Positions 35,654-45,412 of a DNA stretch of 56,622 nucleotides are shown in pieces. The stretch comes from an uncultured Spirochaetaceae bacterium. GTDB taxonomy: Bacteria; Spirochaetota; Spirochaetia; Treponematales; Treponemataceae. Location of the stretch: assembly GCA_902789325.1 (NCBI GenBank), contig CADANN010000011.1, forward strand, positions 1 to 56,622, read 5' to 3'. The translations under genes and the position numbers were made by a program. Within the stretch, counting starts at the first letter, position 1. Each line of letters opens with the position of its first letter. The notes under the pieces were generated by a model that made no database searches, had not been told where the DNA came from, and saw only the letters and a program-made list of their open reading frames with translations.

Positions 35654-38326
35654 ATGAATTTTTATTCAGTTTTTTATTATCTTATAATAAATCCTATCGT
35701 AAATATTCTGGAAGTATGTTTTAAGATTATTCAAGAAATTACAGGTAGTAATGGAATTGCTATTATCGGTTTAAGTTTTGTAGTATCAATTTGTTGCTTA
35801 CCATTATATATAGTAGCAGAAGCTTTACAGGAAAAGGAACGCACAATTCAAAAAAATCTCAAAGGTGGTATAGATAGAATTAAAAAATCCTTTAAAGGTG
35901 ATGAGCAATATATGATTCTTTCAACTTATTATAAACAGAATCATTATCACCCGCTAATGGCTTTACGTTCATCTTATAGTCTTTTAATTCAGATTCCGTT
36001 TTTTATTGCAGCTTATACATTTTTATCACATTTAAAGCCTCTGGAGAATTCTTCATTTTTATTTATCCAAAATCTTGGTGCTCCAGATCATATTTTTAAA
36101 ATCAAAAACTTCTATATAAATATATTACCAGTTACAATGACACTTATAAATTGTATTTCTGGTGTAATTTATTCTAAAGGTCATAACAAAAGTGAAAAGA
36201 TTCAAATTTTTGTATCTGCCTTCATATTTCTGATTTTATTATATAATTCCCCCTCAGGTTTAGTTTTCTATTGGACTATGAACAATGTTTTTAGTCTGGT
36301 AAAAAATCTGTTTTATAAATTCAAGAATCCTAAAAAAGTAATTTACATTTTATTACTTGTTGCAGGAAGTTTAGCTGTAATAACCGGCATCGTTTTAGAT
36401 ACAAAAACTATTTACAAAGCATTCATTATGTTGATTGGATTACTGCTGATTACTTCTAAATATCTGGTAATTTTGTTTTCAAAGCTTTCCAATCGCTTTA
36501 TTCATGAAATCGAAAAGGATAAAAACTTACGATTTAAAATTTATATAATATCAGCCGTATTACTTACAATTCTTACAGGACTTTTTATCCCTTCCAATCT
36601 TATTGAATCTGAAGTTGAGATATATTGTTATATTGATAATTATACAACGCCATTTCCATTTATATTCATTACTTTCTTAAAAGCCCTAGGTTATTTTGGA
36701 CTATGGTTTAGTTTGTTTTATTCATTAAGTTCTGAGAAAGGAAAAAATATATTTACTTTCATTTTATTTGATTTATCCGTTATTGCTACTGTAAATGTAT
36801 TTGCTTTTTCAGGAAAATATGGACCAATTCATCCTTTCCTGATTTTTATGCAGGCTCCAGATTTTATGGATGATAAATCTTTCCTTCTCATCTCTACTCT
36901 TGTGGGTGTAATCCTTTTTGCAGCAATAATTTTATTGTTCGGAAAAGCAAAGAAATATTTTTATTATTTAAATGTAATAATTGTATTATCGTTATGTGTT
37001 ATTACTTCAAGAAATTTAATAATAATAAAGAAATCAGCAAATAATATTCCTGCTCCAAATATTACAGAAAATCTTGAACCAGTTTATCATTTATCAAAAA
37101 CAGAGAAAAATGTAATTGTAATCATGCAAGATAGAGCTATTCCATCATATTTTCAGGAATTCCTTGAAGAAAGACCTGATATGTATGAAAAATATAACGG
37201 ATTTGTTTTTTATCCAAACTGTGTATCTTTTGGAAATTGTACAATGGTAGGAACTCCGGGTATTTTTGGTGGATATGATTATACTCCTTATGAATCAAAT
37301 CTACGTACTGACAAAAATATGCGTGAAAAAAGAAATGAAGCCATATTAACAATGCCTGTTTTATTTCTAAATGAAGGATACGATGTAACTGTTAGTGATA
37401 TCCCTTATGAAAATTTCCTTACATATCCAATTACAGATATGTACACAAACTATCCGGAAATTAATAGACAAAATGTTATGGGAAAATATACTGATCTGTG
37501 GTATAAGAATCACAATATTGAAAAGAATAATATTCTAAGTTCAAGAATTATCAGAAACTTTATTTTCTTTAGTTTTTTCAAAATTTTGCCGCCTGTTTTG
37601 CGACCAGTTCTCTATCATCGTGAATATTGGGTAAGTGATGAAGATTTTGATAATTTTGAAACATTTATTAACAGTTACTCTGTAATTGAATATCTGCCAA
37701 AAATTGTTTCAACAGATAATGCAAAAGGAAGCTTTTTATTAGTTGATAATGAAACTGTCCATGAACCAGTTTTATTACAATATCCAGATTATTTACCTCA
37801 AAAGGATATTACAGATATAGGTAATTCAAAAAGAAACGAGGATGAAGAATATCACGTAATGGCTGGAACTTTCTTAAAATATCTGGATTTCTTTGATTAT
37901 CTAAAAAAAGAAGGAGTATGGGATAACACAAAAATTATTTTTGTTTCTGATCATGGTTTTACTTATGAAACTGGAAATTATGACAATTCGAATCTTCCTT
38001 TTTTAATTGATGATTATACCGCATTTTTGATGGTAAAAGATTTTAATGCATCAGAACCTTTGAGAATAGATAATACATTTATGACAAATGCAGATACTCC
38101 AGCAATTGCCCTTAAGGATATTATAGAAAATCCAAAAAATCCATTTACAGGTAATCCATTAAAAGTAGAAGATAAAGCACCATTGATGAAATTGGATATG
38201 GGACCTGCAGTAAGTACAAGAATTAGAAATGAAAGTAAATATCCTGTAAAAGATGATGAGTGGTGGGGTGTAAAAGATAATATATTCTTAAATGAAAACT
38301 GGTACCAGTGGAAATTTGAAAAATAA
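35654..38326 (+). CDS. Fusion: YidC/Oxa1-like membrane domain plus sulfatase-type phosphotransferase, copy 2
   Basis: 890 residues from ATG 35654 (GGAG upstream; a TTG at 35642 is less likely). It has the same architecture as the 31797-34493 product, and residues 1-230 align without gaps by eye. YidC-like elements: GIAIIGLSFVVSICCLPLYI (Ser45 at the groove-arginine position), SYSLLIQIPFFIAAY, NSPSGLVFYWTMNNVFSLVK at 198-217. Several more membrane helices follow, then the phosphotransferase/sulfatase domain: Asp493 in IMQDRAIP, candidate Thr530 in GNCTMVGTPGIFGGY, His703 in NETVHEP, Asp766-His767 in FVSDHGFTYE. It is monocistronic and ends at a terminator. Divergence between copies suggests different substrates or acceptors. 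Confidence 0.9.
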   Translation: MNFYSVFYYLIINPIVNILEVCFKIIQEITGSNGIAIIGLSFVVSICCLPLYIVAEALQEKERTIQKNLKGGIDRIKKSFKGDEQYMILSTYYKQNHYHPLMALRSSYSLLIQIPFFIAAYTFLSHLKPLENSSFLFIQNLGAPDHIFKIKNFYINILPVTMTLINCISGVIYSKGHNKSEKIQIFVSAFIFLILLYNSPSGLVFYWTMNNVFSLVKNLFYKFKNPKKVIYILLLVAGSLAVITGIVLDTKTIYKAFIMLIGLLLITSKYLVILFSKLSNRFIHEIEKDKNLRFKIYIISAVLLTILTGLFIPSNLIESEVEIYCYIDNYTTPFPFIFITFLKALGYFGLWFSLFYSLSSEKGKNIFTFILFDLSVIATVNVFAFSGKYGPIHPFLIFMQAPDFMDDKSFLLISTLVGVILFAAIILLFGKAKKYFYYLNVIIVLSLCVITSRNLIIIKKSANNIPAPNITENLEPVYHLSKTEKNVIVIMQDRAIPSYFQEFLEERPDMYEKYNGFVFYPNCVSFGNCTMVGTPGIFGGYDYTPYESNLRTDKNMREKRNEAILTMPVLFLNEGYDVTVSDIPYENFLTYPITDMYTNYPEINRQNVMGKYTDLWYKNHNIEKNNILSSRIIRNFIFFSFFKILPPVLRPVLYHREYWVSDEDFDNFETFINSYSVIEYLPKIVSTDNAKGSFLLVDNETVHEPVLLQYPDYLPQKDITDIGNSKRNEDEEYHVMAGTFLKYLDFFDYLKKEGVWDNTKIIFVSDHGFTYETGNYDNSNLPFLIDDYTAFLMVKDFNASEPLRIDNTFMTNADTPAIALKDIIENPKNPFTGNPLKVEDKAPLMKLDMGPAVSTRIRNESKYPVKDDEWWGVKDNIFLNENWYQWKFEK

Positions 38327-38337
38327 AAAAAAATCGG

Positions 38338-38364
38338 AATCTGAAATGATTCAGATTTTTTTTT
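38338..38364. terminator. Terminator between convergent genes
   Basis: AATCTGAA (38338-38345) and TTCAGATT (38350-38357) form an 8-bp stem with an ATGA loop, followed by about nine T residues (38356-38364). An A-run upstream (38325-38333) would give T residues for the opposite strand, so it may work in both directions. Confidence 0.8.
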
Positions 38365-38372
38365 ATTCACAT

Positions 38373-40193
38373 TTAGAACATTTCTTTGAATTCTTTATGT
38401 GATGGATAATCAAATACAATATAGTATTCATCACTATAAACTTTCGTACCATTTTTTATTATTGATTTATTTTCATTATCAAGATATTGTTCTTGAGATA
38501 CTAGAAGGAAAATATGTTCGTCATCATAATCTGAAGAGTAATATCTTTCCGGGGTCAACCATTTATCGTATTTATATTCGTCAGTAAAAAACTCTTTTCC
38601 GTTTTCTTTTGTTCGGTAAAGATTTCCAACTTCAACATCACCATTTGTAAGATATGAAATAATATTAGCATTCCAGAAAGAAGAATATCCAAACTTATAA
38701 TTCTTATGGAGATAGTCTGAAACTTTATGCAGAGAGACATTTCCATCAGTAGTAAAATAATGCTGAACAGTTGCAAATGAAGATGTAAAAATTAAAATTG
38801 ATAGAACGGTACCAAAACCATATCTTTTTAAATCTGAAATATTATGATTTGATAATAAAATTGCAAAACAAGGGAAAATCATAATCAGAATAGGGTAGTA
38901 GTATCTTTCTATTAATTCTGTATGTAAATAAACGAAAGTATTAAATAAGAAGCTTGAAATAAAAAATAGCAATAAAATCCTTTGTGCTTCAGGAAGTTTG
39001 ATTTTTAGTGATGAAATTACTAAAAGTACAAAACATACAATCAAAACATAAGCCAGAATATTTAAGATACCACTAGGAGTAAGGACTGCAATATTATCCT
39101 GGTAGCCAAAGAAACTTAATAAAGAATGAAGAATATCTCGTAATGAAATATCACCAAGAGTACAGAAGCTTATTGTATTCCACTGAGAAAACTGGAATAA
39201 AGGCTGAAGAAGAATATTATTACATACATATCCAATTCCAGATAAAATAAGTCCAAGCATACTCAGCTTAATTGTATTTGTTTTAAGCCAGAAAGAAGAA
39301 AAATTATTAATTTTACAATTGGCATCTTTCTGAAGGCATTTGTCTACAATCATTATAAGTGCAAGCGGGAATGTAAAAATCATTATATATCGGATTGAAG
39401 AAAGCCCAGACAAAAAGGCCCATACATAAAAAAGAACCAAGTAAAAATTTTTATGATTAAAATCTTCGTTATTAGTAAGTTTAATAAAAGTACCAACATA
39501 AATAAGATTAAAAATTGTATGAGGAATATAATAGGTTCCCCAGGCTCCTACATACCAGGAAATAGCAGAAAACGGCAAAATTGAAAGAATACAGATTAAA
39601 TATTTAATCCAAAACTCTTTAATATTAATTTGCTGGAGAACATAATAAACTGCAAAGAAAAGAAAAATAAGAGAAAAAATTGAAGTCCAAAGTTTTGCAG
39701 TATTCCAGTTATGTGTAAATAAAAATGCAGGGGCAGTTACTAATTGAGTATTAAATAATCGGATTTCAGTTGAATAATTCCATGTGCGTGGCCATAAAGT
39801 TTTTTCCAATACACATTCTTTAGCAAGAAGAATTTCAGAGGCCAGATCTGAATCTACATGATTAACTGTTCGTGTAGCAATACAGTAAAAAGTTATAAAT
39901 AATACAGAAAATAAAAATACAGAAAGAATTATAATCTTATTTTTATTTTCAAATTTGTGAAAAAAAAGTGAAGTTGCAACTATAGCAAGGAAAGAAGGAA
40001 TAATAAAAAATGATTCAATCGTTGGAAGCCATTTTGTTAAATCAAAGGAACGGTGAAAAACTTTTTCAGATAAAAGGTAATAAGAAAAGTTTATAAAATC
40101 ATGAGAAAAACATATTAGAACAGTTCCAATCAAAAGGCATAAAAATGAAAGACTCATAAAAATGTAGCTTTGTTTTTTTGTAAAATAATTCAT
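38373..40193 (-). CDS. Polytopic GT-C-type glycosyltransferase candidate
   Basis: 606 residues with about 11-12 transmembrane helices and a soluble C-terminal tail. The first large extracytoplasmic loop contains TRTVNHVDSDLASEILLAKE. An Asp-rich pattern at this place is typical of GT-C enzymes (ArnT, PMT and similar), which take sugar from a polyprenyl phosphate. No named family is recognised. Upstream in the same operon are two small EamA proteins and an ArnC/GtrB-like synthase, exactly the partners a GT-C enzyme needs. GGAGCC precedes the ATG. A polymerase (Wzy) role is an alternative, as no other Wzy candidate is seen. Confidence 0.72.
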   Translation of the reverse strand: MNYFTKKQSYIFMSLSFLCLLIGTVLICFSHDFINFSYYLLSEKVFHRSFDLTKWLPTIESFFIIPSFLAIVATSLFFHKFENKNKIIILSVFLFSVLFITFYCIATRTVNHVDSDLASEILLAKECVLEKTLWPRTWNYSTEIRLFNTQLVTAPAFLFTHNWNTAKLWTSIFSLIFLFFAVYYVLQQINIKEFWIKYLICILSILPFSAISWYVGAWGTYYIPHTIFNLIYVGTFIKLTNNEDFNHKNFYLVLFYVWAFLSGLSSIRYIMIFTFPLALIMIVDKCLQKDANCKINNFSSFWLKTNTIKLSMLGLILSGIGYVCNNILLQPLFQFSQWNTISFCTLGDISLRDILHSLLSFFGYQDNIAVLTPSGILNILAYVLIVCFVLLVISSLKIKLPEAQRILLLFFISSFLFNTFVYLHTELIERYYYPILIMIFPCFAILLSNHNISDLKRYGFGTVLSILIFTSSFATVQHYFTTDGNVSLHKVSDYLHKNYKFGYSSFWNANIISYLTNGDVEVGNLYRTKENGKEFFTDEYKYDKWLTPERYYSSDYDDEHIFLLVSQEQYLDNENKSIIKNGTKVYSDEYYIVFDYPSHKEFKEMF

Positions 40194-40211
40194 AATGGCT
40201 CCTATGCAATT

Positions 40212-40553
40212 TTATATTATATAGATAAGTATTCCTGCAAGAATAAGAACAATAGCAGAATATTGTTTTAAGGATATCTTTTCCTTAAAAATAATTCTGC
40301 TGAATATTATAATGAATATATAACTAGAAGTCTCTATAACAGGTACAAATGATACTGGTACAAATTTAAGTGCAATCAAATCAATAAGAACAGCGCAAAA
40401 AAATAAAAAGTATGCACTTATTACTTTGATATTTAAGTATTCTTTGAGCCAGGATGAATGAGACTCTAAAGCTGATTTCTTTAATAATATTTGTGATACA
40501 GCGGAAATAAAAACAGAAAATAAAAGCAGAAGAACATAAATATTACTATTCAT
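40212..40553 (-). CDS. Small EamA/SMR-type membrane protein (ArnF-like flippase subunit)
   Basis: 113 residues with four transmembrane helices, characteristic of the small multidrug-resistance/ArnE-ArnF fold. Motifs: VSQILLKKSALE in helix 1-2, and IVLILAGILIYII at the end. It overlaps the upstream partner by 8 nt, so the two are translationally coupled and probably form a heterodimer. In the L-Ara4N pathway this pair flips undecaprenyl-phosphate-sugar across the inner membrane. Here the same role for a lipid-linked sugar is inferred from the flanking ArnC-like and GT-C genes. Confidence 0.8.
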   Translation of the reverse strand: MNSNIYVLLLLFSVFISAVSQILLKKSALESHSSWLKEYLNIKVISAYFLFFCAVLIDLIALKFVPVSFVPVIETSSYIFIIIFSRIIFKEKISLKQYSAIVLILAGILIYII

Positions 40554-40914
40554 TTTTTTGTTCCTCTGATTTTGTTGAAGTTGAAAGAAGTATGATTCCA
40601 GAAATAATTATAATTGCACCAATTACTTTTTTAAGAGTGATTTCTTCCTGAAAAAAAAGATAACTCCACAACATTCCCCAGACAATAGTTGAAGCCTTGT
40701 TAGCTGTAGCAAACGAAAGTGGAATAACTTTTAAAACCTGCTGCCATAAAATTGCATAAACAAAAAGAATAAAAATAAGAATACAATAAAAGATGCAGAA
40801 GTGTAGTGAAAGAAAAGCATATTTTGCAGCAATCTTACCGAGTACAGTATAAAAACTGTAAATAAGAAAGCCTGCATGCATAAGTAAAAAAGATGGAAAA
40901 TTATTCTTTTTCAT
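40546..40914 (-). CDS. Small EamA/SMR-type membrane protein (ArnE-like flippase subunit)
   Basis: 122 residues, four transmembrane helices, with LLMHAGFLIYSFYTVLGKIA at the start and the EamA-like KKVIGAIIIISGIILL near the end. The central segment VIPLSFATANKASTIVWGML is typical of the family. It overlaps the ArnC-like gene upstream by 14 nt and its partner downstream by 8 nt. It likely pairs with the 113-residue protein as an undecaprenyl-phosphate-sugar flippase. The exact sugar is unknown. Confidence 0.8.
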   Translation of the reverse strand: MKKNNFPSFLLMHAGFLIYSFYTVLGKIAAKYAFLSLHFCIFYCILIFILFVYAILWQQVLKVIPLSFATANKASTIVWGMLWSYLFFQEEITLKKVIGAIIIISGIILLSTSTKSEEQKNE

Positions 40915-41851
40915 TTGATGTATTTAGAGTTTCCTTAATTACAAATTTTGGCTGATGATTTACAGTCAAATACACCTGTCCAAGATATCGGCCGATAATT
41001 CCCAGTGATACTAAAATAAGTCCGCCTAAAATAAGAATGAGAATTACAAGAGTTGTCCATCCTGTAACATCTGCTTTTCCTGTAAAATATTCAACTGCAT
41101 AAATAATTGCGAGAATCAATCCTACTATTGCAGAGAAAAAGCCTGTATATGAAGCAATATTAAGTGGCATGGTTGAAAATCCAAAAAGCATTCTTAAAAA
41201 TACCTTTATAGATTTTGCAAGATTATAATTACTTTTTCCAAGTTCACGCTTATGATGTTCAATTGGAATCTGTGTAATATTTCTGGTTACCTGAAAAATT
41301 AAACCATCAATATATGGAAAAAGATTATTAAACTTAATCATTTCCTGAACTACACCGCGGCATAAAATTTTAAAAGGACTCAAATAAACCTCTTTTGGTT
41401 TCTGGAGTGCAATCTCACTTATTTTTCCATTAAACCAGCTTCCAAGATTTTTCCAAAGCTTTTGTTTTTTCGAATCAAAATTAGCGTAAACAACGTCATA
41501 ACCTTTTTGAGCTTCTTCATATAATTTTGGAATATCATATGGTGAATGCTGAAGATCATCGTCCATAATAATAACCCAGTTTCCACGTGCGTAATTTAAT
41601 CCGGTAAGAATTGCGCTATCCTGACCACCATTTTTTCGAAGGTTAATTCCAATAATATTTTTATTTTGAGCACAAACCTTTTGAATTTCTTCCCAGCTAG
41701 AATCACTACTACAGTCGTTTACCATAATCTGTTCATAAGAAAACTCTTTAAGAGCATCTTCAAGCTGTCGGCTCAACTCAGCAACACATTCATGGCTGTT
41801 ATATACAGGAACTACAATCGAAATTTCAGGTCTATCAGAGGTGTTTTGCAT
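40901..41851 (-). CDS. ArnC/GtrB-like polyprenyl-phosphate glycosyltransferase (GT2)
   Basis: 316 residues from ATG 41851; an ATG at 41860, overlapping the upstream gene, is also possible. The N-terminal GT2 domain has ISIVVPVYNSHECVAELSRQ, VNDCSSDSSWEEI, LRKNGGQDSAILTGLNYARG and IMDDDLQHSP (the DDD metal motif). Two C-terminal transmembrane hairpins follow (FFSAIVGLILAIIYAV and LVILILILGGLILVSLGIIG), then YLGQVYLTVNHQPKFVI, a signature of the ArnC/GtrB/DPM1-like group. These enzymes load a sugar on undecaprenyl phosphate at the cytoplasmic face. Downstream neighbours supply flippase and GT-C steps. Confidence 0.92.
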   Translation of the reverse strand: MQNTSDRPEISIVVPVYNSHECVAELSRQLEDALKEFSYEQIMVNDCSSDSSWEEIQKVCAQNKNIIGINLRKNGGQDSAILTGLNYARGNWVIIMDDDLQHSPYDIPKLYEEAQKGYDVVYANFDSKKQKLWKNLGSWFNGKISEIALQKPKEVYLSPFKILCRGVVQEMIKFNNLFPYIDGLIFQVTRNITQIPIEHHKRELGKSNYNLAKSIKVFLRMLFGFSTMPLNIASYTGFFSAIVGLILAIIYAVEYFTGKADVTGWTTLVILILILGGLILVSLGIIGRYLGQVYLTVNHQPKFVIKETLNTSNEKE

Positions 41852-41853
41852 TA

Positions 41854-42990
41854 TCAGCATTTCTCCAGAAATTGTTTAATACAAGTAATTACTTTATCAA
41901 GATCTTTAGAATCCATATTAAAATAAAGTGGTAATCTTACAAGACGTTTACTTTCTTTTGTTGTAAATTCGTCTTTCCCATCAAAGCGGCCATATTTAAT
42001 ACCAGCAGGAGCCGAATGCAATGGGATATAATGGAAAACGGTAAGAATATCATTTTCTTTCATATATGAAATAAAGGCAGATCGTTCTTTAATATCCTTA
42101 AACTTGATATAGAACATATGTGCATTGTGAACACAATCAGATGGAATGATTGGTAAGGAAATTATTCCTTTGTCTTCATAAGGCATAAATGCTTTATAGT
42201 ATGCATTCCAGATATCCATTCTTTCATTCTGGATTGTATCAGCTTTTTCAAGTTGAGCCCAAAGATATGCTGCATTCAAATCGCTTGGGAGATAGCTTGA
42301 GCCATAATCGCGCCAAGTATATTTATCAATTTGGCCTCGAATAAATTTGCTGCGGTCAGTTCCTTTTTCACGAATTACTTCTGCACGTTCAAAATCTTCT
42401 GTGTTAGTATTGATTATTATGGCTCCGCCTTCACCCATACTGAAGTTTTTAGTTTCATGAAATGAGAGACAGCCAAAGTTGCCGATAGTTCCCAACTGTC
42501 TACCTTTATAAGTAGAGCAAATTGCCTGAGCAGCATCTTCAACAACTTTTAGATTATGACGGCGAGCAATATCCATAATTGTATCCATTTCGCATGCAAC
42601 ACCTGCATAATGAACTGGAACAATTACTTTTGTTTTTTCTGTAATTGCAGCTTCAATTTTTTTCTCATCAATGTTCATCGTATCAGGGCGAACATCAACA
42701 AAAACAAGAGTCGCACCACGCTGTACAAAAGCATCTGCTGTTGAACAGAATGTATAAGAAGGGAGAATAACTTCATCACCAGGTTTTACATCACAAAGAA
42801 CAGCTGCCATTTCAAGTGCAGAAGTACAAGAGGTTGTTAATAAAACTTTATGACCTTCGAGATGTTTCTCCAGCCACTCGTTACATTTTTTAGTGAATTG
42901 ACCATCTCCGCAGATTTTATGAGAATCAATTGCCTGCTGAATATAAGTAATTTCTTTTCCAGTTACTGGTGGTACATTAAAATGAATCAT
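41854..42990 (-). CDS. wecE: WecE/RffA-type sugar aminotransferase (dTDP-4-keto-6-deoxyglucose to Fuc4N)
   Basis: 378 residues. It closely follows E. coli WecE: PPVTGKEITYIQQAI, HKICGDGQFTKKC, GDEVILPSYTFCSTADAFV, VPVHYAGVACEMDTIMDIAR, VEDAAQAICSTYKGR. The PLP lysine is in SFHETKNFSMGEGGA, then REKGTDRSKFIRGQVDKYTW-like and FHYIPLHSAPAG. WecE makes dTDP-4-amino-4,6-dideoxygalactose from glutamate and the 4-keto sugar. No rmlA or rmlB is in this window, so the precursor must come from elsewhere. AAAGGGGA precedes the ATG. Being upstream of an ArnC-like enzyme, its amino sugar may be the one loaded on the lipid carrier. Confidence 0.92.
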   Translation of the reverse strand: MIHFNVPPVTGKEITYIQQAIDSHKICGDGQFTKKCNEWLEKHLEGHKVLLTTSCTSALEMAAVLCDVKPGDEVILPSYTFCSTADAFVQRGATLVFVDVRPDTMNIDEKKIEAAITEKTKVIVPVHYAGVACEMDTIMDIARRHNLKVVEDAAQAICSTYKGRQLGTIGNFGCLSFHETKNFSMGEGGAIIINTNTEDFERAEVIREKGTDRSKFIRGQIDKYTWRDYGSSYLPSDLNAAYLWAQLEKADTIQNERMDIWNAYYKAFMPYEDKGIISLPIIPSDCVHNAHMFYIKFKDIKERSAFISYMKENDILTVFHYIPLHSAPAGIKYGRFDGKDEFTTKESKRLVRLPLYFNMDSKDLDKVITCIKQFLEKC

Positions 42991-43014
42991 ATAAAAATCC
43001 CCTTTATTTTATAG

Positions 43015-44199
43015 TTAATCTCTAGTAAACAAATCTCTTGTATAAACTTTATCTTTGCAATCTATTAAATCATCAGCCATGCGATTTGCAAGAATTACAT
43101 CGCTGTTTGCCTTGAAGGCTTCCAGACTGTGCTCCACACGGAAATGTTCAAAATCATCTGCAGTTAGTGTTGGTTCATAAATTACAACTTCTACACCTTC
43201 GCCGCGCAGAATCTTCATAATGTCCTGAATAGAACTTTGTCGGAAGTTGTCGCTGTTTGCCTTCATTGTAAGACGATAAATGCCTACAGTTTTTGGCTTT
43301 TTTGAAAGAATCTGATTTGCAATAAATTCTTTTCTGGTTTTATTTGAATCAACAATAGCTTGAATAAGATTCTGAGGTACTGAGTTAAAGTTTGCAAGAA
43401 GTTGCTTTGTGTCTTTAGGAAGACAGTATCCTCCATAACCGAAACTTGGATTGTTGTAGAAATCTCCAATACGAGGATCAAGGCTGATTCCCTGAATAAT
43501 CTGTTTTGTATTAAGACCACGAACTTCTGCATAAGTATCAAGCTCATTAAAATATGCAACACGAAGGGCAAGATATGTATTTGCAAAAAGCTTAATTGCT
43601 TCAGCTTCTGTACAGTTTGGAGTAAGAATTTCAACATCCTTTTTGATTGCTCCCTGATGAAGAAGTTCTGCAAACTCAGAGGCTTTTGAAGCAAGTTCCT
43701 GTCTGTCTTTCGGATAGCTTACAACAATTCGGCTAGGGTAGAGGTTATCATAAAGAGCATGTCCTTCACGTAAAAACTCCGGACTAAAAAGAATATTTTT
43801 GATTTTGAATTGCTTAGCAATTCCTTCTGTATATCCAACAGGAATAGTTGATTTTATAACTACGGTAGTGTCCGGACATTTTGTTTCAACAATTTTCAAA
43901 ACTGCTTCAATCGAAGATGTATCGAAAAAGTTTTTTTCAGAATCGTAATTTGTTGGAGTTGCAATAACTACAAAATCAGGATTATTATATGCAACATTTG
44001 CATCGCAAGTCGCAGTGAGACTAAGTTCTTTTGTTGAAAGATATTCAGAAATCTCTTTGTCTACAATTGGAGACTTTTTATTGTTGATTAAATCAACCTT
44101 GTTCTGCATTATATCGCAGGCAATAACATCATTATTCTGAGCTAAAAGAATAGAAAGTGAAAGGCCTACATAGCCTGTTCCTGCTACAGTAATTTTCAT
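43015..44199 (-). CDS. ugd: UDP-glucose 6-dehydrogenase
   Basis: 394 residues. NAD-dependent four-electron oxidation of UDP-glucose to UDP-glucuronate (or the galactose counterpart). The N-terminal Rossmann motif is [16 protein letters not shown]. Further motifs are [36 protein letters not shown], the helix [20 protein letters not shown], and the catalytic Cys in [15 protein letters not shown]. 394 residues fits the short bacterial type. It starts 10 nt after the upstream glycosyltransferase stop. No Shine-Dalgarno is obvious; a TAAAAT box 7 nt before the ATG may indicate a further leaderless start. UDP-glucuronate could serve the adjacent glycosyltransferase. Confidence 0.96.
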   Translation of the reverse strand: MKITVAGTGYVGLSLSILLAQNNDVIACDIMQNKVDLINNKKSPIVDKEISEYLSTKELSLTATCDANVAYNNPDFVVIATPTNYDSEKNFFDTSSIEAVLKIVETKCPDTTVVIKSTIPVGYTEGIAKQFKIKNILFSPEFLREGHALYDNLYPSRIVVSYPKDRQELASKASEFAELLHQGAIKKDVEILTPNCTEAEAIKLFANTYLALRVAYFNELDTYAEVRGLNTKQIIQGISLDPRIGDFYNNPSFGYGGYCLPKDTKQLLANFNSVPQNLIQAIVDSNKTRKEFIANQILSKKPKTVGIYRLTMKANSDNFRQSSIQDIMKILRGEGVEVVIYEPTLTADDFEHFRVEHSLEAFKANSDVILANRMADDLIDCKDKVYTRDLFTRD

Positions 44200-44209
44200 A
44201 AAAATAATT

Positions 44210-45385
44210 TTATCGCTTTTGCTCTGTTTTTTCTACTAATTCAAGAAATTTTTGAGTGATAGTTTCCCATCGTCGGTCTTCTAAATCAAAAGAATAATCT
44301 TTTGTACCTGTTTTTACAGCATTACGAACAGCAGCTATAAAATCATCATAAGAATAAGTTACAACTGCTCCAGCTTCTGTAAGTTTTGGAGTATCGCAAT
44401 ATGCAACAATAGGTTTATGAGCAGCCATTGCCTGGTAATATTTTGCAGTAATTCCAAGAGGGCGATCTTTATAAAAATCAGTTACATATGGAACCATTAC
44501 TACAGAACAGTTTGTAATCCATGCTGGGACTTCAGCTGGCTTTATGCCCGGAACATAGAAAAGATTTTGAGTTTCTGCAACTTTGTTCTGTATATCTTGT
44601 GACGGATAATTTGGACATACAACAATATAATTAAAATCAGGATTCTCTGTAGCGGCTTTAAATAAAAGCGGCCATTCAACTTCCCATGCTCCAACGTAAA
44701 GAATTGTATTAGGCTTTTGCAAAAGCTCGGGAGTACTGTATGATTTTGTATACGAGTCAATATCAATTCCATTAGAAAGAATTGTATATTTTGCGAGGTT
44801 CTCAAAGTCGGCAACAGAGTTTCTATATGCTTCAAGACCTTCGTTATTTACGAGGATATTCAAATCTGCAGAATAGATCATATGCTGTTCAAGTTTTTTT
44901 ACACGGTCTGGAATCGAAGCATAAACCATAGGATCACTCGGGCGATAAATCATTTTTACAGTTGGGAAAAGTTTTCTTAGTTTATTGATATAAGCAACCC
45001 CTTCACAAGACTCAAAAACAAAACAGTCAGTTCCAGAAAGAAACTTTTTACAGAAATGTTTAAAACTTCTGAAAGAATGAGTTAGCATAAAATTCATAAA
45101 GCCAGAAGGTAAAAAACGTCCTGCAGAATCTGGCAGTCGGAGAGTAGGGAAAGTAACATTTAAAATATCGTGCCCATTAAAATCATAATGCTTGCCTTTT
45201 TTGAGCATGTTGATAACACCCTTATTCAACTGTTCACGATTCAAAAAAAGCCCGTAATAAGGCCGTGGAAATGAAAAGAACACAGTCTCAATTCCTGCAT
45301 TAGCAGTAGCTTCTGCAAACTTGTGAAATCCGCCTTGTCGTTTTGTGTCCCAGTTGTGGGTTGTTATGAAGGTTATTTTATGCAT
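44210..45385 (-). CDS. Glycosyltransferase, GT-B fold (possibly GumK-like)
   Basis: 391 residues without signal peptide or membrane helix. It begins [20 protein letters not shown], a glycine-containing acceptor loop, and has a C-terminal Rossmann half with [40 protein letters not shown] and [15 protein letters not shown]. The layout recalls GumK-type glucuronosyltransferases. The neighbouring ugd would provide UDP-glucuronate, so a glucuronosyl transfer is an attractive but unproven guess. AGGATC lies about 10 nt before the ATG. It is the promoter-proximal gene of the ugd-wecE-Arn-like unit. Confidence 0.82.
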   Translation of the reverse strand: MHKITFITTHNWDTKRQGGFHKFAEATANAGIETVFFSFPRPYYGLFLNREQLNKGVINMLKKGKHYDFNGHDILNVTFPTLRLPDSAGRFLPSGFMNFMLTHSFRSFKHFCKKFLSGTDCFVFESCEGVAYINKLRKLFPTVKMIYRPSDPMVYASIPDRVKKLEQHMIYSADLNILVNNEGLEAYRNSVADFENLAKYTILSNGIDIDSYTKSYSTPELLQKPNTILYVGAWEVEWPLLFKAATENPDFNYIVVCPNYPSQDIQNKVAETQNLFYVPGIKPAEVPAWITNCSVVMVPYVTDFYKDRPLGITAKYYQAMAAHKPIVAYCDTPKLTEAGAVVTYSYDDFIAAVRNAVKTGTKDYSFDLEDRRWETITQKFLELVEKTEQKR

Positions 45386-45412
45386 GATTTTTAAAGATCC
45401 TGATTATCAAAA

